A stretch of DNA of 64,000 bases, from NCBI RefSeq assembly GCF_014646895.1, contig NZ_BMOD01000021.1, forward strand, positions 22,494 to 86,493, written 5' to 3'. Every line of letters begins with the position of its first letter. Position 1 is the first letter of the stretch. The notes beneath the pieces were generated by a model. That model was given only the letters and a program-made list of their open reading frames with translations. It was not told the DNA's origin and searched no databases. Shown here in pieces: positions 8,747 to 15,776 of this stretch. The position numbers and the translations under genes were made by a program. The stretch is from Deinococcus roseus. Its GTDB lineage: Bacteria; Deinococcota; Deinococci; Deinococcales; Deinococcaceae.

Positions 8747-8959
8747 ATGCTTTTTCTGATTTCACTTGCCGCTGGACTCATTTTCGGATCTGTGATTTTC
8801 TTGGTCATTCTGTTCACTGATAAACTTTTGACTGAGGCAAGCAAACAATTGGTTTTGATTCAAAAAGAGCGTCCAGAATTTATTTATCACAGCATCAAAA
8901 TCAGCAGTATGAAAATCAGCAGCATCAAAATCAACAGAAGAGCAAATATGGTTTCATGA
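8747..8959 (+). CDS. Small single-span membrane protein, unknown function
   Basis: This 70-residue protein begins at ATG 8747, 7 nt after GGAGGAGG; the earlier in-frame ATG at 8732 is inside the ribosome site. It has one N-terminal membrane segment (about residues 2-24, FLISLAAGLIFGSVIFLVILF) and a polar tail. Residues about 46-60 are a short internal repeat (SIKIS, SMKIS, SIKIN), made by three near-identical 15-bp units. No family is recognised. The phased TTCAG array upstream implies strong regulation, and the gene has its own terminator. Confidence 0.6.
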   Translation: MLFLISLAAGLIFGSVIFLVILFTDKLLTEASKQLVLIQKERPEFIYHSIKISSMKISSIKINRRANMVS

Positions 8960-9006
8960 CACAAAAAATATCCAAACATCAAATACAAAATATTGCTGAT
9001 TCATTT

Positions 9007-9039
9007 AAAACCCCACCCGCGAAGGTGGGGATCATTTTT
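9007..9039. terminator. Terminator after the small membrane gene
   Basis: CCCCACC and GGTGGGG arms around a CGCGAA loop are followed by ATCATTTTT. A-rich sequence on the left flank would let it also serve the convergent gene ending at 9114. Confidence 0.8.
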
Positions 9040-9113
9040 GGACCTTTTTGATGCTTTTTGAAGCTGTTGTTGAACTGGTGGGGTTCCGGGAAACCGAAAG
9101 CGGTGCAGCAAAA

Positions 9114-9365
9114 TCAGTGCAGGGGAGACAGGGGAGAAAAAATCACTTCCAGGAAATGCACGTCTTTGTCGGTGTAAACACCATGCAGGTCGAGGTCTTC
9201 GATGTAGGTCACCAGGCATTTGTGTCCGTCTACGGCCACCGGCTCCTCGATGTCGTGGGCATCCAGCAGCATCTGGGCAATGCTGGAATCTGCCAGCACC
9301 GCCAGCTTGTCCCTCTGGTCGTATACGTTCACCGTGATGGTACTTCCGAACACTTCTAGGGTCAT
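9114..9365 (-). CDS. Small hypothetical protein
   Basis: This 83-residue acidic protein is not recognised. ATG 9365 is chosen because TATCAT stands 5 nt upstream, like other leaderless starts here, and the earlier ATG at 9380 would overlap that box. Predicted strands alternate with charged turns (VFGSTITVNVYDQRDKLAVLA, HKCLVTYIEDLDLHGVYTD), suggesting a small alpha/beta domain. No membrane segment or signal peptide is present. It is a single gene on the minus strand between the small membrane gene and the TPR-peptide locus. Confidence 0.6.
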   Translation of the reverse strand: MTLEVFGSTITVNVYDQRDKLAVLADSSIAQMLLDAHDIEEPVAVDGHKCLVTYIEDLDLHGVYTDKDVHFLEVIFSPLSPLH

Positions 9366-9454
9366 GCCCCATGATAGCAAGTGCAGCCTTTCTCAACTGT
9401 CACCTTCCCTGAGAATCCAGCGCTGTTGAGGGCTGCCCACAGGTTGCCTGAAAG

Positions 9455-9486
9455 TTGTCCACAGCTGTGCATAACCCTGTGGAAAA
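9455..9486. promoter_or_regulatory. Cluster of three DnaA-box-like 9-mers
   Basis: TTGTCCACA (9455-9463, plus), TTATGCACA (9474-9466, minus) and TTTTCCACA (9486-9478, minus) fit TTWTNCACA with at most one mismatch and are packed in 32 bp next to an A/T run (AAAATTTTAAT). No dnaA or dnaN gene is close, so this is not a standard oriC context. Confidence 0.5.
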
Positions 9487-9591
9487 TTTTAATGTCTAGA
9501 ACGATGCTGAGCTTAAACTGAGCTTGTGAGAACCCACCCTGCACTGCCCTAGTGCAAGATCACAGGTGAGGTTGTTTGCCCCTCTCAGAAA

Positions 9592-9626
9592 AGTTTACAG
9601 TTCACAGCCAACAGTTCACAGCGAAA
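9592..9626. repeat. Degenerate 7-bp repeats (5 units)
   Basis: Consecutive 7-mers AGTTTAC, AGTTCAC, AGCCAAC, AGTTCAC and AGCGAAA. They belong to the same heptamer family seen near 26.4, 29.2, 44.7, 60.0, 60.2 and 61.0 kb. Confidence 0.7.
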
Positions 9627-9696
9627 GATTTTGTTCAACATACCATCAATTCACCAGCATCATCCGTGAAGTTGCACTAGGGGTTTAACATCGAAC

Positions 9697-9747
9697 GGCT
9701 TAGGGGAATTTCCCTAGCCAAACTGGATACAGGACATGAAACATGTC
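9697..9747 (+). promoter_or_regulatory. Two dyads in the promoter of the TPR gene
   Basis: GGCTTAGGGG / CCCTAGCC (9697-9719, one bulge) and GACATG-AAA-CATGTC (9733-9747, perfect) lie 14-64 bp upstream of the TACAGT box at 9761-9766. The second covers the -35 position, so it is a plausible operator. Confidence 0.5.
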
Positions 9748-9777
9748 AGGCTTCATGCGGTACAGTAAAAGCAGTAC

Positions 9778-11232
9778 ATGCGCATTCCCAGAGGTGCAAA
9801 ACTTGACCGCCTGATCCGGTTCCCCGTGGAGTGGAACCAGTTTTACCTGCGCATGGAGGAAGAAAGGCGGCTTTCAGAACTGCTGGAAGCCCTGCAGGAA
9901 TTGCCAGAAAGCAGCGTCCGGGACGTGCGGATTGCGCGGATTTATGTGCGCTTTGGCAGGAGACAGGAAGCCAAGGATCTGGTTTATCAGCACCGCAGAT
10001 GTCCGCTGGCCAGATCAGCGTATTTTACTTACCTGACTCAAAATGGGGACGAAGAGACCATTCGGAAGTTTGCGGACAATTTTCGTCCTGCAACATCTTT
10101 TGGCAACACGGCCATTCATCTGGAGGCACAATACAATGACTATTTGACCCTGGCTGCTGCTGCACATATTTTAAAAAGAACAAAAATGGCCAATGAGATG
10201 TATTTTGAGGCCTTGCAGATCGCCAAAGTGATGAAAGATTCTCTTGCAGAAAGGGCTGTGATTTACAACACGGCCTGGATGCGAATGTACGAAGGGCAGC
10301 TTAAAGAAAGTGCAAGCACCTTTGAACAGGTTATGAAAATCACAAAACCAACCAACAATATTTATCACTATTCCCTGGACTATCTGGTTTGGATTGCCTG
10401 GTTCACCGGAGAAATTCCAGAACATTTCCCAGATTGGGCCAGACATCTCATTCAAACCACCAGGGCTGGAAAACTGCCAGATCCCAATGTTGAAATGCCT
10501 GCCAGTTCTGGCATTGCTTACATGGTGCCCGTCATGGAGAATTTGCGGGTCCTGACCAGAGAATTTCACCTGCGTCTTCCCCTGATGCATGTGCAGGAGA
10601 ACAAGAATTTTCGAGATGATCTGGTTTCCAAAATCCGTGAAGATGTTGGCGACGATGTTGGCGAAATGATTGGCTTCATCAGCCGGTCGGTTCTGGCGCT
10701 TGCCCTCAGCATGCAAAACGATCAGGAAGCTGTGAAAGTGCTCAAGTCAGCATTCAAGTGGCCCACCACAGGCTTGCCCATCATGGGCATGTTGTATTTT
10801 GCCAACTTGATCCAGATTCAGGCCAATTTGCCTAGGGCACCCCTGGATTCTGCGGAGATTAAACAGGCCATGCACACCCTCAGTGCACAGTTTCAGCACC
10901 TCTCTGCAGGAGAGCAACACTGGTTGATGGTATGGATGAAAGACTTCACTCCAGTCACCCTGTACCTGCTGTCGGAAAAATGGAATGTCTATCCAGCCCT
11001 TCACGATTATGTAGTGGTCAAGCCCGGAGGCGTATACAGGGGCAATGAATCTGTGGCAAAATATCCCAGATTTTTCATGGTGCGCCATGTGCGGGATCTG
11101 CTCTCGGGACAGAGTGTTCCAGACAGCAACCGCAAGCAGGCTTACCGCCATGTGGAAGCCCTGCGGTCCATTGGTGCTCCGCTGGTGATTTACGAACCTG
11201 TAATTGAACCCTTCAGAAAATTTCTGTACTGA
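9778..11232 (+). CDS. TPR-like helical-repeat protein, possible peptide receptor
   Basis: This 484-residue, all-helical cytoplasmic protein has no signal peptide, membrane segment or catalytic motif. The middle (about residues 115-215) reads as TPR helices, for example AAAAHILKRTKMANEMYFEALQ and NTAWMRMYEGQLKESASTFEQVM. No N-terminal helix-turn-helix is evident; the N-terminus is basic (MRIPRGAKLDRLIR). The start at 9778 follows a TACAGT box by 11 nt without a ribosome site. Only 62 bp separate its stop from a 44-codon secreted-peptide gene, the arrangement of Rap-Phr pairs. Function unknown; the TPR reading is moderately sure, the receptor role is a hypothesis. Confidence 0.7.
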   Translation: MRIPRGAKLDRLIRFPVEWNQFYLRMEEERRLSELLEALQELPESSVRDVRIARIYVRFGRRQEAKDLVYQHRRCPLARSAYFTYLTQNGDEETIRKFADNFRPATSFGNTAIHLEAQYNDYLTLAAAAHILKRTKMANEMYFEALQIAKVMKDSLAERAVIYNTAWMRMYEGQLKESASTFEQVMKITKPTNNIYHYSLDYLVWIAWFTGEIPEHFPDWARHLIQTTRAGKLPDPNVEMPASSGIAYMVPVMENLRVLTREFHLRLPLMHVQENKNFRDDLVSKIREDVGDDVGEMIGFISRSVLALALSMQNDQEAVKVLKSAFKWPTTGLPIMGMLYFANLIQIQANLPRAPLDSAEIKQAMHTLSAQFQHLSAGEQHWLMVWMKDFTPVTLYLLSEKWNVYPALHDYVVVKPGGVYRGNESVAKYPRFFMVRHVRDLLSGQSVPDSNRKQAYRHVEALRSIGAPLVIYEPVIEPFRKFLY

Positions 11233-11283
11233 CCTTTACCAAAGTGTCACAACAAAACCGGCTGTTTTGAGGTTTCCTGTCTT

Positions 11284-11289
11284 ACCTTA
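11284..11289 (+). promoter_or_regulatory. -10 box of the secreted-peptide gene
   Basis: TACCTT ends 5-6 nt before ATG 11295, the leaderless arrangement common in this window. The peptide gene therefore probably has its own promoter in addition to readthrough from the TPR gene. Confidence 0.5.
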
Positions 11290-11294
11290 AAGAC

Positions 11295-11429
11295 ATGAAA
11301 CGGAAAATGCGGTCTCTGGGAATCATCCTGTTGCTGGTCATTGGCGGCTCCTCCTTCGGTCTGAACACGGCCTTTGCTGGACCACCCCAGCCAGGCGGTT
11401 ATTGTGTTGGTAATACTGCAGGCTGCTGA
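11295..11429 (+). CDS. 44-residue secreted peptide precursor
   Basis: The precursor has a complete signal peptide: basic start MKRKMR, hydrophobic core LGIILLLVIGG and cleavage motif AFA, followed by a 16-residue mature part, GPPQPGGYCVGNTAGC, with two cysteines six residues apart that could form a disulfide. It is 62 bp downstream of the TPR gene on the same strand and has its own TANNNT box. Size, secretion signal and position match Phr-type signalling precursors, but a lantibiotic-like or structural role is equally open. No homologue is known to me. The reading frame and signal peptide are clear; expression is inferred. Confidence 0.6.
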   Translation: MKRKMRSLGIILLLVIGGSSFGLNTAFAGPPQPGGYCVGNTAGC

Positions 11430-11565
11430 GTGCAACCTACTCTCATGACCTCTGTCCATTTGTGACACTTCCAGCAGTTTTTCTCCCTTTTTAACAACCG
11501 TTTCCGATTTTCCCGCAACCCCAGCACCACCCGGTTTTTCGTACTTTGACGGTACGGAGACCCCC

Positions 11566-11772
11566 ATGCACTACACCCTCGATGACCTGGATTTTGATTT
11601 TGGTGCCCTCTGCTTCCTGACCAGGGAAATCTCAGACAATCAAAAACAAGACCTGCTGAACAGGGGCATCCTGATTGCCCGCTGCACCTTCCCTGACCAC
11701 GAAGGCATTTTTGTTCCCGATGAGCAGCTCAAAGCAGCCAGATCCATCCTGAACCCTTGCTCTGTGGCCTGA
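11566..11772 (+). CDS. Small hypothetical protein
   Basis: This 68-residue protein begins at ATG 11566 with GGAG 6 nt upstream. It is acidic at the N-terminus (YTLDDLDFDFGAL) and soluble by appearance, with cysteines in ALCF, ARCTF and NPCSVA. No domain is recognised. A strong terminator follows it, and it is convergent with the SDR gene. It could belong to the TPR-peptide locus, but 136 bp and a GGAG-type start separate it from the peptide gene. Confidence 0.55.
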   Translation: MHYTLDDLDFDFGALCFLTREISDNQKQDLLNRGILIARCTFPDHEGIFVPDEQLKAARSILNPCSVA

Positions 11773-11838
11773 ACTGTCACACAACAGCCCGCTTTATTGC
11801 AATCCCAGAGACAACCCATCCAACCCAGAAACCGAAAG

Positions 11839-11870
11839 ACACCCAGGCCAACCTGGGTGTTTGTTTTGCT
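11839..11870 (+). terminator. Terminator after the 68-residue gene
   Basis: Arms ACACCCAGG and CCTGGGTGT, loop CCAA, then a T-rich tail which itself is a tandem repeat. Confidence 0.85.
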
Positions 11871-11895
11871 GTTTGTTTTGCTGTTTGTTTTGCTG
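11860..11895 (+). repeat. Three exact 12-bp repeats forming the terminator tail
   Basis: TTTGTTTTGCTG is present three times without mismatch, beginning in the last base of the hairpin. The repeated tract is the U-rich tail of the terminator and ends 9 bp before the convergent SDR gene. Confidence 0.85.
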
Positions 11896-11903
11896 AAAGT
11901 GCC

Positions 11904-12731
11904 TCAGCCCAGTCCGGTCAATTCTTTGGAGGTGTACCACAAACGTGCTGCCAGCCCTTCGTCATGGCTGCGCACACTGGATTTGCTCTGCATGCAATTG
12001 ACGAAATACTTTCCAGACACCTCGCTGACTTCCGGGCTGCTGGCCAGATAAATGCCTGTTTTTGCCCCCTGTTCTGGTGTGACCATGATGGGGCGGAACA
12101 CCTTGAAGAGCTTGCCCAGCACCCCTCCTGCATTCTTGCCAAAATCGGTTTTGACCATTCCTGGATGCAGGCAGTTGGAGGTGACCTGGGTGCCTTTCAG
12201 GCGGCGGGCCAGTTCGTAGGTGAACAGCACGTTCATCAGTTTGGTGTCGTTGTAGGCCCGCAGGGCGTTGTAACGGCGGTCCTGGTACTGAAAATCCGTG
12301 AAATCCACATACCCCATCTGGTGGGCCTGGCTGCTCACATTGATGATGCGTCCGTGTTCAGCCTTGATGAGCAAATCCAGCAGCAGGTTGCTGAGGATGT
12401 AATAGCTCAGGTGGTTCAGGGCAATGGTCATCTCGATGCCCTCGGGGTTTTCCAGGCGGTCTGAAAACATTGCCCCTGCATTGTTGATCAGCACATCAAT
12501 TTTTTCGTGCTTGCTGTGGATGTCCCAGCAGACCCGCTGCAGGTCTTCCTGACTGGAGAGGTCCCCGATGTACAGCTCACAATCGCTGGAGAGGCCTTTC
12601 ATGGCATCTTTGCCCCGTGCAGCATCGCGGGCCAGCACCAGCACTTTTGCCCCCATCTGGGAAAGCGCCTGGGCTGTGACCTTGCCAATGCCGCCCGTCG
12701 CTCCGGTGATCACCACGGTTTTGCCTTGCAT
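11904..12731 (-). CDS. Short-chain dehydrogenase/reductase, retinol-dehydrogenase-like
   Basis: This 275-residue classical SDR binds NAD(P)H through TGATGGIGKVT (residues 9-19), with VLARD after strand 2 (NADP preference is likely), NNAG in DVLINNAGAMF, and the catalytic YxxxK in YNDTKLMN. HPGMVKTDFGKN follows. It resembles the WW-oxidoreductase/retinol dehydrogenase branch; the substrate is unknown. TAACGT lies 6 nt before the ATG, indicating a leaderless start. The gene is convergent with the small gene at 11566 and is followed, in the minus direction, by the repeat-tailed terminator region. Confidence 0.9.
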   Translation of the reverse strand: MQGKTVVITGATGGIGKVTAQALSQMGAKVLVLARDAARGKDAMKGLSSDCELYIGDLSSQEDLQRVCWDIHSKHEKIDVLINNAGAMFSDRLENPEGIEMTIALNHLSYYILSNLLLDLLIKAEHGRIINVSSQAHQMGYVDFTDFQYQDRRYNALRAYNDTKLMNVLFTYELARRLKGTQVTSNCLHPGMVKTDFGKNAGGVLGKLFKVFRPIMVTPEQGAKTGIYLASSPEVSEVSGKYFVNCMQSKSSVRSHDEGLAARLWYTSKELTGLG

Positions 12732-12806
12732 AGGGTCACGTTACACTTCAGTGACCTTAGAAGTCTGTGTTTTAAGTCGGGAATGGACTGAACATGGACG
12801 GTGGGT

Positions 12807-13259
12807 TTAAAGCATCTTGCGGTACTGCACAAAACCCGATTTCTGGGCAATGCGGTCATACAGCAGCCTGGCGTCCTGGTTGGTTTCGTGGGTGAGCCAG
12901 TGCACCCGTGAGCATCCTGCCTCTGCCGCCTGCTGGTACACGTGCTCGATCAGTTTGCGGCCCACTCCCAGCCCTCGCTGGTCGCCTTCCACAAACAGGT
13001 CCTGCAGGTAGCAGTAATCCGCAACCGTCCAGCAGGAGCGGTGGTAAATGTGGTGCACCATCCCGATGGCTTGCCCGTCTTTCCAGGCCAGGGCTGCAAA
13101 CATCGGCTCTGTGGGATCCAGAAAGCGGGACCAGGTGAGGGCGGTGGTTTCTGCAGGAATGTCAGCGTGGTAAAAACGCTGGTAGCCTTCCCAGAGGGGA
13201 AGCCACTGCTGATGGTCCTGGGCGGTCACGGGGCGGATCTGCACAGTCTGTTCGGTCAT
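12807..13259 (-). CDS. GNAT-family N-acetyltransferase
   Basis: This 150-residue acetyltransferase carries the acetyl-CoA loop DQRGLGVGRKLIEHVYQQAAEAG (motif A, R/Q-x-x-G-x-G/A), preceded by strand YCYLQDLFVEG and followed by the C-terminal ARLLYDRIAQKSGFVQYRKML. The length matches a single GNAT domain. The acceptor substrate is unknown. A TAGCAT box 6 nt before the ATG suggests a leaderless start. It sits between the MFS and SDR genes, all on the minus strand, without evidence of shared transcription. Confidence 0.88.
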   Translation of the reverse strand: MTEQTVQIRPVTAQDHQQWLPLWEGYQRFYHADIPAETTALTWSRFLDPTEPMFAALAWKDGQAIGMVHHIYHRSCWTVADYCYLQDLFVEGDQRGLGVGRKLIEHVYQQAAEAGCSRVHWLTHETNQDARLLYDRIAQKSGFVQYRKML

Positions 13260-13313
13260 GGCTTCATGCTAAAAGAACAGGGGGGGTGTGCAGAGGTCCA
13301 ATTGGATCCGAAT

Positions 13314-14498
13314 TCAGGGAACCACCTGAGAAGAAGCCGCCTGCACTTTGCGCACCTGCAACATAGCGAGGGTCAGGGACAGGCCAGCAAGCACCATGGA
13401 AAGCAGAAACACCTGGGTGTTGTAACGGTCAATGAAAAACCCCAGCACAAAGGTGGTGAAGCCCGGAAAGAGCTGCATGCCCACCCCTCCGTACACGCTG
13501 ATGAGGAGCTGTCGGGTCTGGTTGCCCAGGGTCTGGGAGTATTTCATGAAGGCCAGTTGCATGGTGGCAAACGTGATGGAGTGAAACATCTGGGACAGGA
13601 TCAAGACCAGATACCCGGGCTGACTGAACCACAACCACCAGCGGAAAATCGCCAGACCTGCTGCCAGCACTGCCACCGGGAAAAAAGGCAGTTTGAAGCG
13701 GTCTGCCACAAAAAACGCCACCGATTCTGCCACCACTGCAACTGCAAAGACCCGCGAAAGTTGTGTTCCAGAGAGCCCCAGCCCTTCCAGCAGCACCGAC
13801 CCGAAATTGTTGTAGGCCGCGTGCGATGCCGACAGCAAAATGATGGTGGCCAGCACTGGAAGCAGCATCAAAAGACTGGCTCTTCGGGTTCCAGGTGCCG
13901 GTTTCTGCAGGGTTGCCACATCCCGCTGGACCTTCAGGAAGGTCACGCTGTTGTTGAGGACCTGGGCCAGCAAAGTCACCGAAATCATCCATACTGGAAT
14001 CACCCCATGCCCGAGGCGGTCCACCAGAGGACCCAGAATCAGGGTGGTCACCATGAAACTCAGGGATCCAGCCACCCGCACCAATCCATATGTGGGTTTC
14101 ACGCCATTCAGGGTGGTGGTGGCCGCAATGTCATTGAGTGGCATCAGGGTCATCAGGGCTGCTCCCAGCCCTCCCGTGATGATGGGGTACAGAAATGGTG
14201 TGCTCTTGCCCAGCAGGAAGATCAACAGCACACACAGGCTGGAGGCCAGCCACATGAACCGGTGCAACCTGCGGTCCCCCAGACGCTCCACCAGTTTGGC
14301 CAGAAAAAAAGTGCTGAACACAAAACTGGCCAGCGCCGTCATCAGGCTCCCCAATCCAATGACAGAGGTGGAGACTTCAAAGTGCCGGGCATACAGCGGC
14401 ACATAGAGGGCAAACGCTGCAAAGTTGGAATAGAACACCACATTCCGCAGCGCCAGCAGCAGGTTCATGCGTTGAACGGTCAGGCCAGCGCGGTCCAT
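13314..14498 (-). CDS. MFS transporter, unknown substrate
   Basis: This 394-residue integral membrane protein has 11-12 hydrophobic segments and the MFS loop-2/3-like motif KLVERLGDRRLHRF after the second helix. ATG 14498 (MDRAGLTVQRMNLLL) is preferred; the longer opening at 14576 runs through the folE2 terminator hairpin. GVKPTYGLVRVAGSLSF recalls the sugar/nucleoside-permease-like MFS_1 group. No substrate can be given. It lies downstream of folE2 on the same strand but after a terminator, so some readthrough or an internal TATGCT promoter would be needed. Confidence 0.85.
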   Translation of the reverse strand: MDRAGLTVQRMNLLLALRNVVFYSNFAAFALYVPLYARHFEVSTSVIGLGSLMTALASFVFSTFFLAKLVERLGDRRLHRFMWLASSLCVLLIFLLGKSTPFLYPIITGGLGAALMTLMPLNDIAATTTLNGVKPTYGLVRVAGSLSFMVTTLILGPLVDRLGHGVIPVWMISVTLLAQVLNNSVTFLKVQRDVATLQKPAPGTRRASLLMLLPVLATIILLSASHAAYNNFGSVLLEGLGLSGTQLSRVFAVAVVAESVAFFVADRFKLPFFPVAVLAAGLAIFRWWLWFSQPGYLVLILSQMFHSITFATMQLAFMKYSQTLGNQTRQLLISVYGGVGMQLFPGFTTFVLGFFIDRYNTQVFLLSMVLAGLSLTLAMLQVRKVQAASSQVVP

Positions 14499-14529
14499 GT
14501 GCAGGTCTTTTCTTGGGGAGACAGGGCAG

Positions 14530-14571
14530 AACAAAACATGCCCAGAGCATAACCTTTCAGGCTCTGGGCAT
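14530..14571 (-). terminator. Terminator after folE2
   Basis: Perfect 11-base arms, ATGCCCAGAGC and GCTCTGGGCAT, around a 12-nt loop, followed on the minus strand by GTTTTGTT. Confidence 0.75.
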
Positions 14572-14615
14572 GACATGCGTTCAGGGAAAACCTGTCCAGA
14601 AATGGGCCAGATGGC

Positions 14616-15536
14616 TTACTTCCGGTAACGCACCCGTGCAATCGCGTCGTGCAAATGGATGCTTTCCTCGTTGCGGCACTCCACGAAGAAGGCGCTCACT
14701 TCGGGCATCTCGTAGAGGTCTGCAGCGACCAGACGCACCATGTCTTCCACAAAACGGGGGTTTTCATAGGCGGTCTCGGTGATTTTCTTCTCATCCGGGC
14801 GTTTGAGGATGGGGTGCATGCAGGCGCTGGCGTTGCTTTCCTCGGCTTCCAGCAGGGCTTTCTTCCAGTCCCAGTCGGTCTGGGGGTCCAGAAGCTCGAT
14901 TTCTGCAGTGACAATGCCACGCTGGTTGTGGGCGCTGTACTCGCTGATTTCCTTGCTGCAGGGGCACAGGGTGGTCACGGTGGCTTTCAGGCCCACGGTG
15001 GCGGTGAAGCCTGCGACCTCATCAAAATGAACCTTCATGAAGGCCTCGGCGTGCATCAGACCGGTCAGGCCCGACACAGGAGCAGGACGTTCATAAAACC
15101 AGGGGAAGGTCACCTCAATGGTGGCCGCACTTTGCTTCATGCGGCCCGCCAGTTCCTCTGCAAACTGGCAGAGGCTCCTGACGCTCAGTTCCCAGCCCTG
15201 CTGGTGGTAGACATCCAGTTGCTCGGTCAGGCGGCTCATGTTGATGCCCTTGGAGTCCTGCACCAGACTGGTGGTGAGGGCAAAATTCGCCACGGTGGTC
15301 TGCAGGGTGGGGTTCAGGCTGGAACGCACCACTGCAGGATGTTTGACGCTGGAAATGCCGACCTGGTCCAGTGCAAACAGGAAGTTTTTCGGCGTGTTCT
15401 GCAAATCCACCATTCTCTCTTTTTCGGTGGGTTTGTTGCCAGGGATGGGGTCCACAGAGCCAAACAGCCTGTGGCGTTCCTGTTTGGTGGGAAGACGGGA
15501 GCTGCCCTGAATCAGGGTGGGGTTGTGATTTGCCAT
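14616..15536 (-). CDS. folE2: GTP cyclohydrolase IB FolE2
   Basis: FolE2 converts GTP to 7,8-dihydroneopterin triphosphate, the entry to folate and (through QueD) queuosine. The 306-residue length and the signature LCPCSKEISEYSAHNQRG, with the metal-binding cysteine, identify the zinc-independent FolE2 (COG1469) rather than FolE. HAEAFMKVHFDE and CRNEESIHLHDAIARVRY close the protein. It starts at ATG 15536 with AAGGAG upstream. A TATACT -10 at 15647-15642 gives a leader of about 100 nt that contains a tandem 13-bp repeat. In other bacteria FolE2 often replaces FolE under zinc limitation. Confidence 0.95.
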   Translation of the reverse strand: MANHNPTLIQGSSRLPTKQERHRLFGSVDPIPGNKPTEKERMVDLQNTPKNFLFALDQVGISSVKHPAVVRSSLNPTLQTTVANFALTTSLVQDSKGINMSRLTEQLDVYHQQGWELSVRSLCQFAEELAGRMKQSAATIEVTFPWFYERPAPVSGLTGLMHAEAFMKVHFDEVAGFTATVGLKATVTTLCPCSKEISEYSAHNQRGIVTAEIELLDPQTDWDWKKALLEAEESNASACMHPILKRPDEKKITETAYENPRFVEDMVRLVAADLYEMPEVSAFFVECRNEESIHLHDAIARVRYRK

Positions 15537-15577
15537 GTATGTCTCCTTGAGGAGTGTGTTTTGCGCGCCTCGACCCC

Positions 15578-15603
15578 GAGAAACTTCGGTGAGAAACTTC
15601 GGT
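15578..15603. repeat. Tandem 13-bp repeat in the folE2 leader
   Basis: GAGAAACTTCGGT occurs twice in direct succession in the region transcribed ahead of folE2. No known riboswitch core (preQ1, THF) is recognisable. Confidence 0.5.
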
Positions 15604-15641
15604 GCAAAGCTTGACGAAAGGCTGACATGCAGCTTCAGGTC

Positions 15642-15647
15642 AGTATA
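15642..15647 (-). promoter_or_regulatory. Putative -10 box for folE2
   Basis: TATACT on the minus strand; a small dyad GTTC-TGCTGT-GAAC lies just upstream. The -35 (CAATTG, 17-bp spacer) is poor. Confidence 0.5.
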
Positions 15648-15736
15648 GGTTCACAGCAGAACACCAATTGTAAAGTAGAGAGCAAAGCAGAATCTGAATT
15701 GGTGTTCCAGACTGCGAAAATTGGTTTGAAGCAACA

Positions 15737-15762
15737 GCAAAAGGGCGAGGCATCCCTCGCCC
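15737..15762 (-). terminator. Terminator after purA
   Basis: GGGCGAGG and CCTCGCCC arms with a 4-nt loop, followed on the minus strand by TTTTGCTG. Confidence 0.85.
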
Positions 15763-15776
15763 TCACACGGGGGATC

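Larger units (their letters stand above)
9366..9777. other. 412-bp divergent regulatory region
   Basis: There is no gene here, but many ordered elements: a DnaA-box cluster (9455-9486), a 13-base motif shared with 26242 (9491-9503), an 11-bp inverted repeat with arms at 9547-9557 and 9672-9682, five 7-bp repeats (9592-9626), a near-perfect dyad (9697-9719), the palindrome GACATG-AAA-CATGTC (9733-9747), and a TACAGT box (9761-9766) 11 nt before the plus-strand start. Single elements are listed separately. Confidence 0.6.

Noticed and set aside
9455..9486. Chromosomal oriC
   Set aside because: There are three DnaA-like boxes but no dnaA, dnaN or rpmH nearby and too few boxes for an origin; kept only as a regulatory cluster.
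15537..15650. preQ1 or THF riboswitch upstream of folE2
   Set aside because: The leader has a tandem 13-bp repeat, but neither the preQ1 aptamer core nor the THF motif could be recognised.
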